From JACCXG01 sp963750935 (GTDB taxonomy: Bacteria; Acidobacteriota; Vicinamibacteria; Vicinamibacterales; 2-12-FULL-66-21), in assembly GCA_963750935.1 (NCBI GenBank), contig CAVVSR010000014.1:248001-312000 (forward strand): a stretch of 64,000 nt of DNA, given 5' to 3'. Each line of letters starts with the position of its first letter. Within the stretch, counting starts at the first letter, position 1. Shown in pieces: positions 48,725-57,553 of this stretch. The translations under genes and the position numbers were made by a program. Below the pieces are notes generated by a model. That model was not told where the DNA came from. It was given only the letters and a program-made list of their open reading frames with translations, and did not search any database.

Positions 48725-49220
48725 TATTTCAGGGCCGTGCTGAAGAAGAGATCCTGGTCGGCCGGCGGTTCGAATCCGGCGAGCCGCACCGCCAGCGTGA
48801 TCTGCGCCCAGTGACGGATCTCGTGCAGCCCGATGTGAAAGAGCAGCTTGCGCGAGCTCATCGGCCACTGCCGATCGCGCACGTCGAACGTCCTGATCTC
48901 GTCGGCCACGTCGGCGTCGAGATCCGCGGCGAACTGCTCGAGCTCGCGGCGGACGGACGATCCGTAGGCGAACAGCGGCGGCGCGTTGTTGCCGGTCAGG
49001 CCGGTCGAGTTGGAGAGCGGCGATTCCGTCAGCCGCTCGATGTGGCGGCGTTCGACCAGGAAGATGTGATCGATCAGCTTGCCGACCGTCGGGAACCGGC
49101 CGCCGGGCTGCACCGGCGCATCCATGGCCGCCGGATGCTGGACCAGCCAGGCGCGCCACTTCTCGCGTTCGGCGTTGGTGAAGCGGAGCAGCTCGTCGAG
49201 AGTGAGGCTCAGCTGGACAT
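48724..49220 (-). CDS. DinB-family metal-binding four-helix protein (5' frameshift)
   Basis: The conserved core runs LTLDELLRFTNAEREKW, FPTVGKLIDHIFLVERRHIERL and LFHIGLHEIRHWAQITLAVRL. The three His positions of the DinB metal site appear in DHIF, HIGLHE and IRHW. No ATG, GTG or TTG is in frame ahead of LSLTLDELL; the nearby ATG at 49220 is one base out of phase, so a single missing base near 49213 is likely. The repaired length is 165 residues. Many DinB-like proteins are bacillithiol- or mycothiol-dependent transferases; the thiol here is unknown. Confidence 0.78.
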
Positions 49221-49273
49221 GACGGTTCTTCCACGGCCCGTGCGTCGCTCGGGCCGCTATAGTTTACAGGCGT

Positions 49274-50443
49274 ATGTTCTCAGCGAGGCTGCCGTCGCGG
49301 CTCGAATCGAACGCGCTGTCGCACGCCATCGCGCGGGCCCGCCGCTCGGGCCGGCCGCTCGTCGACCTGACGATCAGCAACCCCACCGCCGCGGGTATCC
49401 GCTATCCCGAAGGACTGTTCCGATCGCTGGCCGCCGCGGAGGTGGCCCACTATCAGCCGAGCCCGTTCGGGCTGGCGAGCGCGCGCGAAGCGGTGTCCGC
49501 CGATTACGCGCGCCGCGGTCGTCGCGTCCCCCCGGATCGCATCGTCCTGACGTCGAGCACGAGCGAGGCATACTCATTGCTGTTCAAGCTGACGTGCGCG
49601 CCGTGTGGCGACTCGGTCCTGGTGCCGGCGCCCAGCTATCCGCTGTTCGAGCACCTGACGGCGCTCGACGGCGTCACCGCGCGTGCCTACCGCCTCGATT
49701 ACGATGGACGATGGTGGCTGGACACGAGCAGCGTGGACGAGGTGTGGGAGGCCGGCACGAAGGCGGTCCTCGCCGTCAGCCCCAACAATCCCACCGGCTC
49801 CGTGCTGACGCCGGCAGAACAGGCGGCCCTCGAATCGAGGTGTGCTGCGCGAGGTGCCGCTCTGATTGTCGATGAAGTGTTCGCCGACTACCCGCTTGCG
49901 GAGGATGCGGCGGTCACCGCCGCGGGCGCGGCCGCACCGGACGCGTTGACGTTCCGGCTCGGCGGACTGTCGAAGTCGGCGGCGCTGCCGCAGATCAAGC
50001 TTGGCTGGATCGCGGTCGACGGTCCGGCGACCGTCGTCGATGCGGCGCTGGAGCGGCTCGAACTCATCTGCGATACGTATCTGTCGGTGTCGACGCCGGC
50101 CCAGGTGGCGGCGCCCGACCTGATCGCGGGCGGCGAGGAGCCGCGGCGGCAGGTGCTGGCCCGCATACGATCGAATTACGCGGCGCTCGGGCACGCCGTC
50201 GCGTCGCGTCCGGCGGTCGAGGTCCTGCATGCGGACGGCGGCTGGTCTGCTGTCCTCCGAATCCCCACGCGCGGCTCCGAGGAACAGTTCGTGATCGATC
50301 TCCTAGAGCAGGATGGCATCGTGGTGCACCCCGGCTTCTTCTTCGACTTTCCTCGCGAGTCGTACGTCGTCCTGAGCCTGCTGCCGGATCCGGAGGTGTT
50401 CCAGGCGGCCGTCGAGCGCGTGCTGGAGCGGGCGGATGGCTGA
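49274..50443 (+). CDS. PLP-dependent class I/II aminotransferase
   Basis: A 389-residue fold-type I aminotransferase: DLTISNPTAAGIRYPEG, LTSSTSEAYSLLFKLTC, VSPNNPTGSVLTPAEQ, LIVDEVFADYPL and the PLP lysine in FRLGGLSKSAALPQIKLGW. It is distinct from the one at 45705. It overlaps the glucanotransferase gene by 8 bp, and TATAGT (49258-49263) lies 10 nt before the ATG, so the mRNA leader is very short. The substrate is not clear. Confidence 0.87.
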   Translation: MFSARLPSRLESNALSHAIARARRSGRPLVDLTISNPTAAGIRYPEGLFRSLAAAEVAHYQPSPFGLASAREAVSADYARRGRRVPPDRIVLTSSTSEAYSLLFKLTCAPCGDSVLVPAPSYPLFEHLTALDGVTARAYRLDYDGRWWLDTSSVDEVWEAGTKAVLAVSPNNPTGSVLTPAEQAALESRCAARGAALIVDEVFADYPLAEDAAVTAAGAAAPDALTFRLGGLSKSAALPQIKLGWIAVDGPATVVDAALERLELICDTYLSVSTPAQVAAPDLIAGGEEPRRQVLARIRSNYAALGHAVASRPAVEVLHADGGWSAVLRIPTRGSEEQFVIDLLEQDGIVVHPGFFFDFPRESYVVLSLLPDPEVFQAAVERVLERADG

Positions 50444-52013
50444 GCGCCGCGACTTCCATCACGGCCGCCATGCGGGCGTGCTGGTGCCGCTGTTCTCGAT
50501 TCCGTCGCGCGCGAGCTGGGGCGTCGGCGAGATTCCCGACCTGCCGCGATTCGCGCGGTGGCTCGAGCAGGCCGGCCTCGATTTCGTGCAGCTGCTGCCG
50601 GTGAACGAGATGGAGGAGGGGCAGAACTCTCCGGTACTCGGCGCTGAGCGCGATGGCGATCGATCCCGTCTTCATCGCGTTGCCCGAGGTGCCCGAGTTC
50701 CACGACTGCGGCGGCGAGCGCGTGCTCGGCGCGGCGGATCGCGATCGCCTGGCGCGGGCCCGCGAGTCGCGGGCGGTGGATTTCCGCGAGGTGCGCTCGC
50801 TGAAGTCGCTGGCGCTGCGCGAGTCGTTCGCGGTGTTCCGCGATCGCCATCAGGGCACCGGCTCCGAGCGCGACCGGGCCTTCCGCGAGTTCGCCGAGCG
50901 CGAACGGTGGTGGCTCGACGAGTACGCGTTGTTCCGCGCGCTGCACGACGAGCACCGGGCGAGCTACTGGCGTGACTGGGAGCCCGAGTTGCGCCATCGC
51001 GATCCCGGCGCGCTGGCCGCCGCGCGCGAGCGCCTGGCCGCACGCATCCGCTATTACGAGTACCTGCAGTGGCTCGCCGACGATCAATGGCTCCGCGCCA
51101 GGCGCGACTGTGCCCCGATCGGTATCTTCGGCGACTTCCCGTTCATGGTCAGCGGCCACAGCGCCGACGTCTGGTCGCGCCAGCACGAGTTCCGGATCGA
51201 CGCGTCGGTCGGCGTGCCGCCCGATGCGTTCTCGGAGACCGGGCAGGACTGGGGACTGCCGGTCTACCGGTGGGAGGTGCACGAGCGGGCCGGGGATGAA
51301 TGGCTGCGCCAGCGCGCACGTCGCTGCACCGAGCTCTACGACGGCTTCCGCATCGATCATCTGGTCGGCTTCTACCGCACCTTCGTCCGCGAAGCCGACG
51401 GCCGCAAGTACTTCACGCCGGGAGACGAGCTGTCGCAGCTGGCGCAGGGCGAACGGCTCATGACGATCTTCCGCGACAGCGGCGCGCGCATCATCGCCGA
51501 GGATCTCGGCATCGTTCCGGACTTCGTGCGCGAGTCGCTGGCGCGCCTGCACATCCCCGGCCTCAAGGTGCTGCGCTGGGAGCGCCACTGGCATACGCCG
51601 GGCAAGCCGTTCCGGCAGCCGTCGGACTACCCGTCGAATCCGTGGCAATCAGCGGCACGCACGACACCGACACGCTGGCCGAGTGGTGGGACGGCGCCAG
51701 CCGCGAGGAGCGGTTGCTGTGCTGCGACCTGCCGGGCGTGCGCGCCGCGGGTGCGCTGCCCGACGCGCCGTATACGGCGGGGCTGCGCGATGCGCTGTTG
51801 CAGCTGCTGTTCGCCGCTGCGTCGGACTACGTGATCGTCCCGATCCAGGACGTGTTCGGCTGGCGCGATCGCGTCAACGTCCCGGCCATCGTCAACGACG
51901 AGAACTGGACCTGGCGGCTGCCGTGGCCGGTCGACGAGCTCGCGACGCAGCCGGAGGCGCAGGAGCGCCGGGCGTTCATCCGCGGGTTGGCGACGGGGGC
52001 TGGACGGGTTTAA
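50436..52013 (+). CDS. malQ: 4-alpha-glucanotransferase, GH77 (amylomaltase; two frameshifts)
   Basis: GH77 landmarks: VLVPLFSIPSRASWGVGEI, VQLLPVNEME, DLPF-like region FGDFPFMVSGHSADVW, nucleophile region GFRIDHLVGFYR, acid/base ARIIAEDLGIVP and SGTHDTDTLAEWW. It transfers alpha-1,4-glucan segments in maltodextrin and glycogen metabolism. There is one extra base near 50633 (NSP should lead to YSALSAMAIDP) and one missing base near 51640 (YPSN to VAISGTHD). The repaired length is 525 residues, as expected. A hairpin element of the TTGGGAG family follows. Confidence 0.88.
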
Positions 52014-52021
52014 GGCCACAT

Positions 52022-52150
52022 CAACTCCCAACTCCCAACTCCCAAGAGGAGAGCCGTTTGAACAACGGGGTGAAATGTCTCGGTACCAGCTATTGCTCAG
52101 GCCTTCCACCCGGCAGTATCGAGCGGCTCTCTTTGGGAGTTGGGAGTTGG
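52022..52150. repeat. Long hairpin element with CAACTCC/TTGGGAG heptamer arms (copy 2 of 3)
   Basis: Three CAACTCC units at 52022-52042 face two TTGGGAG units at 52133-52146. The core shares GAACAACGGGGTGAAA with copy 1, and AGAGCCG pairs with CGGCTCT nearer the arms. The right arm is interrupted by a REP-like insertion and resumes with GGGAGTTGATA at 52194. Confidence 0.85.
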
Positions 52151-52197
52151 CCCTCGACCCGGCTCGGGGCCACCCTGAGCTTCGTCGAAGGGTGGGA
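52151..52197. repeat. REP-like hairpin inserted in the right arm of the TTGGGAG element
   Basis: CCACCCT (52170-52176) and AGGGTGG (52189-52195) form a 7-bp stem around GAGCTTCGTCGA. This looks like the widespread bacterial REP of the CACCCTGAGC...GAAGGGTG type. It splits a heptamer array that is continuous in the other two copies. Confidence 0.7.
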
Positions 52198-52216
52198 GTT
52201 GATAAGATCCGGCCCT

Positions 52217-53317
52217 ATGCCTGACACCGTCGCTTCTCCGGCCCGCGTCGACCCATCTGCTGTTCGTGCCGCCCGCGAGCGTCTCGATGCGCACGTGCGC
52301 GACATCGTGCGCTGGCACTTCGATCCGGCGACCGGCTGTCCGTTCTGGCTCGAGAAGGCGCGCGGGTTCGATTTCGATCCCCGCACCGACGTCAAGGGTT
52401 ACGACGACCTCGTGAAGTTCGGCCCGTTCCAGGACGAGTGGCTGCGCGGCGGACCGGTGCGGCGCTGGGTGCCCAAGGGGATCGCCGACAAGCCGATCTA
52501 CGTCTTCGAGACCGGCGGCAGCACCGGCGTGCCGAAGTCGCGCATTGCCCACGAAGATTTCCGCATCGACTACTCGAACTTCAGCGAGACCCTGCCGGAC
52601 GAGTTCTTTCCCAAGGGCTCGGACTGGCTGATGGTCGGACCGAGCGGCCCGCGCCGGCTGCGTCTCGCGATCGAGCATCTGGCCCAGCATCGCGGCGGCA
52701 TCTGCTTCATGGTCGACCTCGATCCGCGCTGGGTCATCAAGTTGATCAAGAACCGGCAGATGGATCAGATGGAGGCGTACAAGCGCCATGTCATCGATCA
52801 GGCGCTGACGCTGCTGCGCGCCCACGACAACATCAAGTGCCTGTTCACCACGCCGAAGCTGCTCGAAGCGCTGTGCGAGAAGGTGTCGCTGAAGAAGATG
52901 GGCATTCGCGGCGTGTTCTGCGGCGGCACCGAGATGACGCCGCAGTTCCATCGCTTCGCGGTCGAGGAACTGCTCGACGGCATCTACTTCGCGCCGACCT
53001 ACGGCAACACGCTGATGGGGCTGGCCACGCACAAACCGCCGGAACCCGAGGACAACTACGCGGTCATCTATTACCCGCCGAACCCGCGGGCGATGATCGA
53101 GGTCGTCGATCCCGATCAGCCCGATCGTGTCGTCGAGTACGGCGGCACCGGCCGCGTGCGCCTGACGACGCTGACGAAGGAGTTCTTCATGCCGCGCTTC
53201 CTGGAGCGCGACGAGGCCGAGCGCGAGCCGCCGTCGAAGCTGTACCCGTGGGACGGCGTCCGCAACGTGCGGCCGTTCTCGCGATTCGGGGCGACGGTGG
53301 TCGAGGGCGTGTACTAG
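52217..53317 (+). CDS. Phenylacetate-CoA-ligase-like AMP-binding protein
   Basis: A 366-residue protein from ATG 52217. YVFETGGSTGVPKSRIAHED is the P-loop, GVFCGGTEMTP and FAPTYGNTLMGLATHK the adenylate-binding region, and YGGTGRVRLTTLTKEFFMP corresponds to the later hinge segment. It is shorter than standard ANL enzymes and belongs with the PaaK/coenzyme F390 synthetase-like group. It probably activates a carboxylic acid. The aldehyde dehydrogenase at 60243 may be its partner (acid activation then reduction), with an ADOP/PQQ block between. TAAGAT at 52203-52208 lies 8 nt before the ATG. Confidence 0.8.
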   Translation: MPDTVASPARVDPSAVRAARERLDAHVRDIVRWHFDPATGCPFWLEKARGFDFDPRTDVKGYDDLVKFGPFQDEWLRGGPVRRWVPKGIADKPIYVFETGGSTGVPKSRIAHEDFRIDYSNFSETLPDEFFPKGSDWLMVGPSGPRRLRLAIEHLAQHRGGICFMVDLDPRWVIKLIKNRQMDQMEAYKRHVIDQALTLLRAHDNIKCLFTTPKLLEALCEKVSLKKMGIRGVFCGGTEMTPQFHRFAVEELLDGIYFAPTYGNTLMGLATHKPPEPEDNYAVIYYPPNPRAMIEVVDPDQPDRVVEYGGTGRVRLTTLTKEFFMPRFLERDEAEREPPSKLYPWDGVRNVRPFSRFGATVVEGVY

Positions 53318-53798
53318 ACAGAGTGGCCGGAGGTTTACGGCGAGTTACCGGAGGTCACGGAGACACCGGATTCTCACAACGGAGCACCGGAGAGAACGAA
53401 GGTAAACGGAGAAGAGTTCGATGTGATCGGTGATTCGCCGCGCGCTCCGCGCGCGCCGGGGATTCGGATCCCATTTTTCACAAGCAATCACAGCGATCAG
53501 TCGCTTGTGAAAATGGGATCTGAATCCCCGGGCGACGTGCCGGCCAGCCGGCACGGGCGAATCACCGGAAGCAAACAGTCTTTTCCGTTTTCTCCGTTGG
53601 CTCCGTTGCTCCGTTCCTGAAATCCGGTACCTCCCTAAACTCCGTTCCCCCAGCATCCAAAGCTCGACCTTCTGTCCGTTCCCGAACAGGCCCGGTGCCA
53701 CAGCCGGACATGTGAGGGAAACGTACGAACGATTGCAGGCGTAGACGGCCTGAATTTCACACGCGCGCTGGCATGCGGGTTGAGTGAAGGGACTCCCG
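53318..53798. repeat. Large nested palindrome (about 53320-53650) in a 481-bp gene-free stretch
   Basis: The core arms 53456-53485 and 53503-53532 are nearly perfect inverted repeats (CCGGGGATTCGGATCCCATT and onward) around a 17-nt loop. Outside them, GGTGATTCGCC (53429-53439) pairs with GGCGAATCACC (53556-53566), with local GC hairpins on both sides. The outermost flanks carry ACGGAG/CTCCGTT-rich repeats that also pair roughly. No open frame with coding character is seen. 53651-53798 shows nothing clear except the ribosome-binding site AAGGGA of the next gene. Confidence 0.82.
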
Positions 53799-56252
53799 AT
53801 GCTCGCTGAACTTCGACACGCGCTCCGGCTGCTCCGGCGCGCGCCCGCCTTCACGGCCGCGGCAGTGCTGACGCTCGCCATCGGCATCGGCGCGAACGTC
53901 GCCGTCTTCACCTTCGTGGACGCGGTGCTCTTCAGGCCGCTCCCGTTCGTCGAGCCGGATCGGCTCGTGTCGATCTCCGAGAGTCATCACGAGACCGGGC
54001 AGGACCGCGCCGGCGTGCTGCCGGGCAGCTTCGCCGATTGGCGGGTGCGGAGCCGCAGCTTCGAGTCGCTGGCGATGCACGCGCGCACCACCTTCCTCGT
54101 GACCAACCGCAACGACCCCGCCCGCGTCCTGGGCGCGAGCGTCTCGCCGTCGTTCTTCGAGGTGCTCGGCATCACCCCGGTGCTCGGTCGCACGTTCCCC
54201 ACGACGGACGAGGCGATGACCGGCCACGAGCGCGAGATCGTGATCAGTCACGGCCTGTGGCAGCGGTGGTTCGGCGGCGAGCCCGGTGTGCTCGGCCAGG
54301 CACTGCAGGTCAACGGCGCGGTCCCGCTCACGATCGTCGGCGTGATGCCGGAAGGCTTCGCGATGCCGCGCGGGGCCGAGATCTGGCACCCGCTGGTCTG
54401 GGACGCGGCCTCGGGGCGCGGCGATCGATCGCGACAGGCGGTCGCGCGCCTCCGGCCGGGCGTGTCGATCGATGTGGCTGCCGCCGAGTTGCGGCAAATC
54501 TCGAGCGTCCTCGCGACCGAGCATCCCGCGACGAACGCAGGATGGATCGCGATCGCCGATCCGCTGGACCGCGCTCTCGTCGGGGCCGCGCGCCCGCCGC
54601 TCGCCGCGATGCTCGCGGCCGTGGGCCTGGTGTTCCTCATCGCGTGCGTGAACGTCGCGACGCTCGTGCTGCAGCGCGGTATCGGACGGCAGCGCGAACT
54701 GGCCATGCGGGCGGCGCTCGGCGCCTCGCGTTTCCGCCTGGCCCGGCAGAGCGTGCTCGAGCACGCGGTGCTGGCGCTCGCCGGCGCGGCGGCCGGTGGT
54801 TTGCTCGGTCTCTACATCCTGGACGTGCTCGTGGCGCTGGCGCCAGCGGCGATCCCGCGGCTCGACGCGGTCGCGATTGACGGCCGCATTCTCGGCTACC
54901 TCGTGCTTCTCGCGCTCGTGACGATGGGGATCACCGGGTTGCTGCCGGCGCTGCGATCGTCACGCGTCGACGCGACCGCGGTCCTCCGGAGCGGAGCCGG
55001 AGGCTCGAGTGCCGGCCGCGCCGGCCGCGCCTTCATCGTTGCGGAGCTGTCGCTCGCCCTGGTGCTGATGGCGGGCGCGGGATTGATGATTCGGACGATG
55101 CTGCATCTGCAGCGCGTCGAGCTCGGGTTCGAGCCCGACGGCGTGACATCGACGGAGCTGGCGCTGCCGATGACGCGCATGGTCGACGGCCCGCTCGTGG
55201 TCGGTGTGCGGCCCGCCTGGGATCGGCTCGCCCTCTACTACGAGGACGTGGTCGCGCAGGTCGCGGCGCTGCCGGGCGTGCGGCATGCGGCACTTGTCTC
55301 GACCCCGGCGCTCGAAGAGAGAAATGCGTCCTGGTTTGCGCGCACGGGCGTCGTGCCGCCGCGGTCCGACGGATCCCCCGATTGGCGTCCCATTCAGCGC
55401 CGTGTCATTACGCCAGCCTACTTCGACGTCCTGCGGCTTCCGCTGCAGAGCGGCCGGCCGTTCAGTGCCGACGATCACGCGATGGAGTACCTGCGGACGG
55501 GTAAGGGCCGCCGGCGCGGCGCAGCCATCGTCAATCAGGAAGCCGCGAGGCGGCTGTGGCCCGGCGCCGACGCCGTCGGCCGCACGATGACGGTCGACGG
55601 CGACTGGCGCGTTGACGGCCGCGTCGTCGTCGCGGTTGCGGCGGACGCCCGCGATCTCGCGCCCGACGTCCCGCCTGTACCGATCGTCTACGTGCCGTTC
55701 GCGGAAGCGCCGGCGTTCTCGGTGACGCTGGTCGTGCGCGCCGCCGACGGGATCCTGCCGGCCGCTGACATCCGCACGCGTCTCCGCGCGCACGATCCCG
55801 TGCTCATGATCGGTGCCGCGCAGCCGCTCACCGAGGCCTACGCCACGTCGCTCGCGCCGCGTCGGTTCATCGCCATCGTGCTCGCCGCTTTCGCGGCCGC
55901 CGGGCTCGTGCTCACCGCGGTCGGGCTGTACGGCGTCGTCGCGATGTCGGTGGCGGCGCGAACGCGTGAGCTCGGCATTCGCATGGCGCTCGGCGCGTCC
56001 TGGCGTGGCGTTCGCGGCCTGGTACTGCGCGAGGCGGCCGGCCTGGTGGCGGCCGGGACGCTTCTCGGCGCGCTCGGCGCGGCGGCGGCGACGACGTTCC
56101 TGCGGACTCAGCTCGTCGGCGTGCATACCGTCGACGCCGTGACCTGGGTCGGAGCCGTCGCGATTCTTGGCGCGGCCGCGCTCGGAGCCGCCTGGATCCC
56201 GGCGCGCCGCGCGGCGCGAGTCGATCCCATTCAGGCGCTGCGGCACGAGTGA
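53799..56252 (+). CDS. ADOP-type MacB/FtsX-like permease
   Basis: An 817-residue permease from ATG 53799, with AAGGGA 6 nt upstream. N-terminal ELRHALRLLRRAPAFTAAAV precedes the first helix. The MacB periplasmic domain contains LGASVSPSFFEVLGITPVLG and VPLTIVGVMPEGFAMPRG. The first FtsX domain includes FLIACVNVATLVLQRG and ELAMRAALGASRFRLAR, and the last is ELGIRMALGASWRGVRGLV, ending PARRAARVDPIQALRHE. No ATPase is adjacent. It is followed 19 bp later by a PQQ-propeller gene, probably in one operon. The exported substrate is unknown. Confidence 0.9.
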   Translation: MLAELRHALRLLRRAPAFTAAAVLTLAIGIGANVAVFTFVDAVLFRPLPFVEPDRLVSISESHHETGQDRAGVLPGSFADWRVRSRSFESLAMHARTTFLVTNRNDPARVLGASVSPSFFEVLGITPVLGRTFPTTDEAMTGHEREIVISHGLWQRWFGGEPGVLGQALQVNGAVPLTIVGVMPEGFAMPRGAEIWHPLVWDAASGRGDRSRQAVARLRPGVSIDVAAAELRQISSVLATEHPATNAGWIAIADPLDRALVGAARPPLAAMLAAVGLVFLIACVNVATLVLQRGIGRQRELAMRAALGASRFRLARQSVLEHAVLALAGAAAGGLLGLYILDVLVALAPAAIPRLDAVAIDGRILGYLVLLALVTMGITGLLPALRSSRVDATAVLRSGAGGSSAGRAGRAFIVAELSLALVLMAGAGLMIRTMLHLQRVELGFEPDGVTSTELALPMTRMVDGPLVVGVRPAWDRLALYYEDVVAQVAALPGVRHAALVSTPALEERNASWFARTGVVPPRSDGSPDWRPIQRRVITPAYFDVLRLPLQSGRPFSADDHAMEYLRTGKGRRRGAAIVNQEAARRLWPGADAVGRTMTVDGDWRVDGRVVVAVAADARDLAPDVPPVPIVYVPFAEAPAFSVTLVVRAADGILPAADIRTRLRAHDPVLMIGAAQPLTEAYATSLAPRRFIAIVLAAFAAAGLVLTAVGLYGVVAMSVAARTRELGIRMALGASWRGVRGLVLREAAGLVAAGTLLGALGAAAATTFLRTQLVGVHTVDAVTWVGAVAILGAAALGAAWIPARRAARVDPIQALRHE

Positions 56253-56271
56253 GCCGCGAAACGGAGTCTTG

Positions 56272-57500
56272 GTGAGGACGATCACGCTGGTGTTCTGCGT
56301 CGTGTCCGCCGCGAGTGCGGTCGTGCACGCGCAATGGCCGCAGTGGCGCGGCCCTACCCGCGACGGTGTCGTGGCCGCCGCGCACGTGCCCGCGTCGTGG
56401 CCGCAGGCGCCGACCCTTCAATGGAAGCAGGCGATCGGCGAGGGCTACTCGTCGCCCGTCGTCTCGGCCTCCCGCGTCTTCGTGCACAGCCGCCGCGATC
56501 CGGACGAGATCGTCAGCGCCTTCGATCTCGCCTCGGGCAAGCCGATCTGGTCCGCGACGTATCCGTCGGCGTTCACCAGGAACAAGTACGCGATGAGCGT
56601 GACAAAGGGGCCGTTCTCGACGCCGCTCGTCGCCGACGGCATCGTCTACACGCTCGGCACGAGCGCCGTGCTGTCAGCGTTCGATGCCGCCAGCGGCAAG
56701 GTCCGCTGGCGCAAGGACTGGTCGAAGGAGATCGACACGTCGCGGATGTTCACCGGCACCGCCATGTCACCGATCATCGACAGCGGCCTGCTGATCGTGC
56801 ACGTCGGCGATGACGATGCCGGCGCGTTCAGGGCGCTCGACCCGGCCACGCGGCGCCGAGAAGTGGACGCTGCCCGGGCCACGGACCTGGCTATGCGTCG
56901 CCGATCGTCTCGACCGTCGGCGGTGCACGTCAGCTGATCACGATGACCGACAAGGCGGTGGTCGGCATGGATATCGCGAGCGGCCGTGAGCTGTGGCAGC
57001 TCGCGTTCCCCGACGAGTTCAACGAAAACATCGTCACGCCGGTCATCGCCGGCGATGTGCTCGTCATCTCGGGAACACGGAAGGGGACGTTCGGCTACCG
57101 GCTGGAGAAGACCGCAACCGGGTGGGGACTGAAGCAGCTCTGGCACAACACCGACCTGCCCATGTATATGAGCTCGCCGGTTGCGGACGGGTCCTTCCTC
57201 TATGGCTTCGGCAACAAGCGCAAGGGCCAGTTGTTCTGCCTCGACGTGAACACGGGCACGGCGACGTGGACGACCGAGGGGCGTGGCGGCACCAACGCCG
57301 CGATTCAGAGCGCCGGTCCCCATCTCGTCGTGCTGACCACCGACGCCGATCTCATCGTGCTGAACCGCAATCCCGAGAAGTACGAGGAGGTGCGGCGCTA
57401 CAAGGTCGCGACGTCCCCGACATGGGCGCAGCCGGTTGTCCTCAATTCGGCGCTGGTTGTCCGCGACGGCGATTCGGTGGCGGTGTGGGCGCTGAAATAG
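56272..57500 (+). CDS. Secreted PQQ-like beta-propeller protein (two frameshifts)
   Basis: GTG 56272 follows GGAG at a good distance. A signal peptide (residues 1-20) precedes WPQWRGPTRDGV, a hallmark N-terminus of secreted PQQ-like propellers in Acidobacteriota and Planctomycetes. Repeated blades such as SAFDLASGKPIWSA, SAFDAASGKVRWRKDW and VGMDIASGRELWQLAF are clear. Extra bases near 56852 and 56886 break the frame (ALDPAT to GAEKWTLPGP and then GYASPIVSTVGG). The repaired length is 408 residues. PQQ-binding and catalytic residues of true dehydrogenases are not evident, so it is probably a scaffold or binding protein. Confidence 0.8.
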
Positions 57501-57549
57501 CTTCCCGCTTCCCGCTTCCCGCTTCCCGTTTCCCGTTCCCGCATCCCGC
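57501..57549. repeat. Heptamer array, CTTCCCG family (7 units)
   Basis: Four CTTCCCG, then TTTCCCG, TTCCCGC, ATCCCGC in register. It fills the gap between convergent gene ends, starting on the base after the PQQ-protein stop. Confidence 0.88.
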
Positions 57550-57553
57550 TGAG

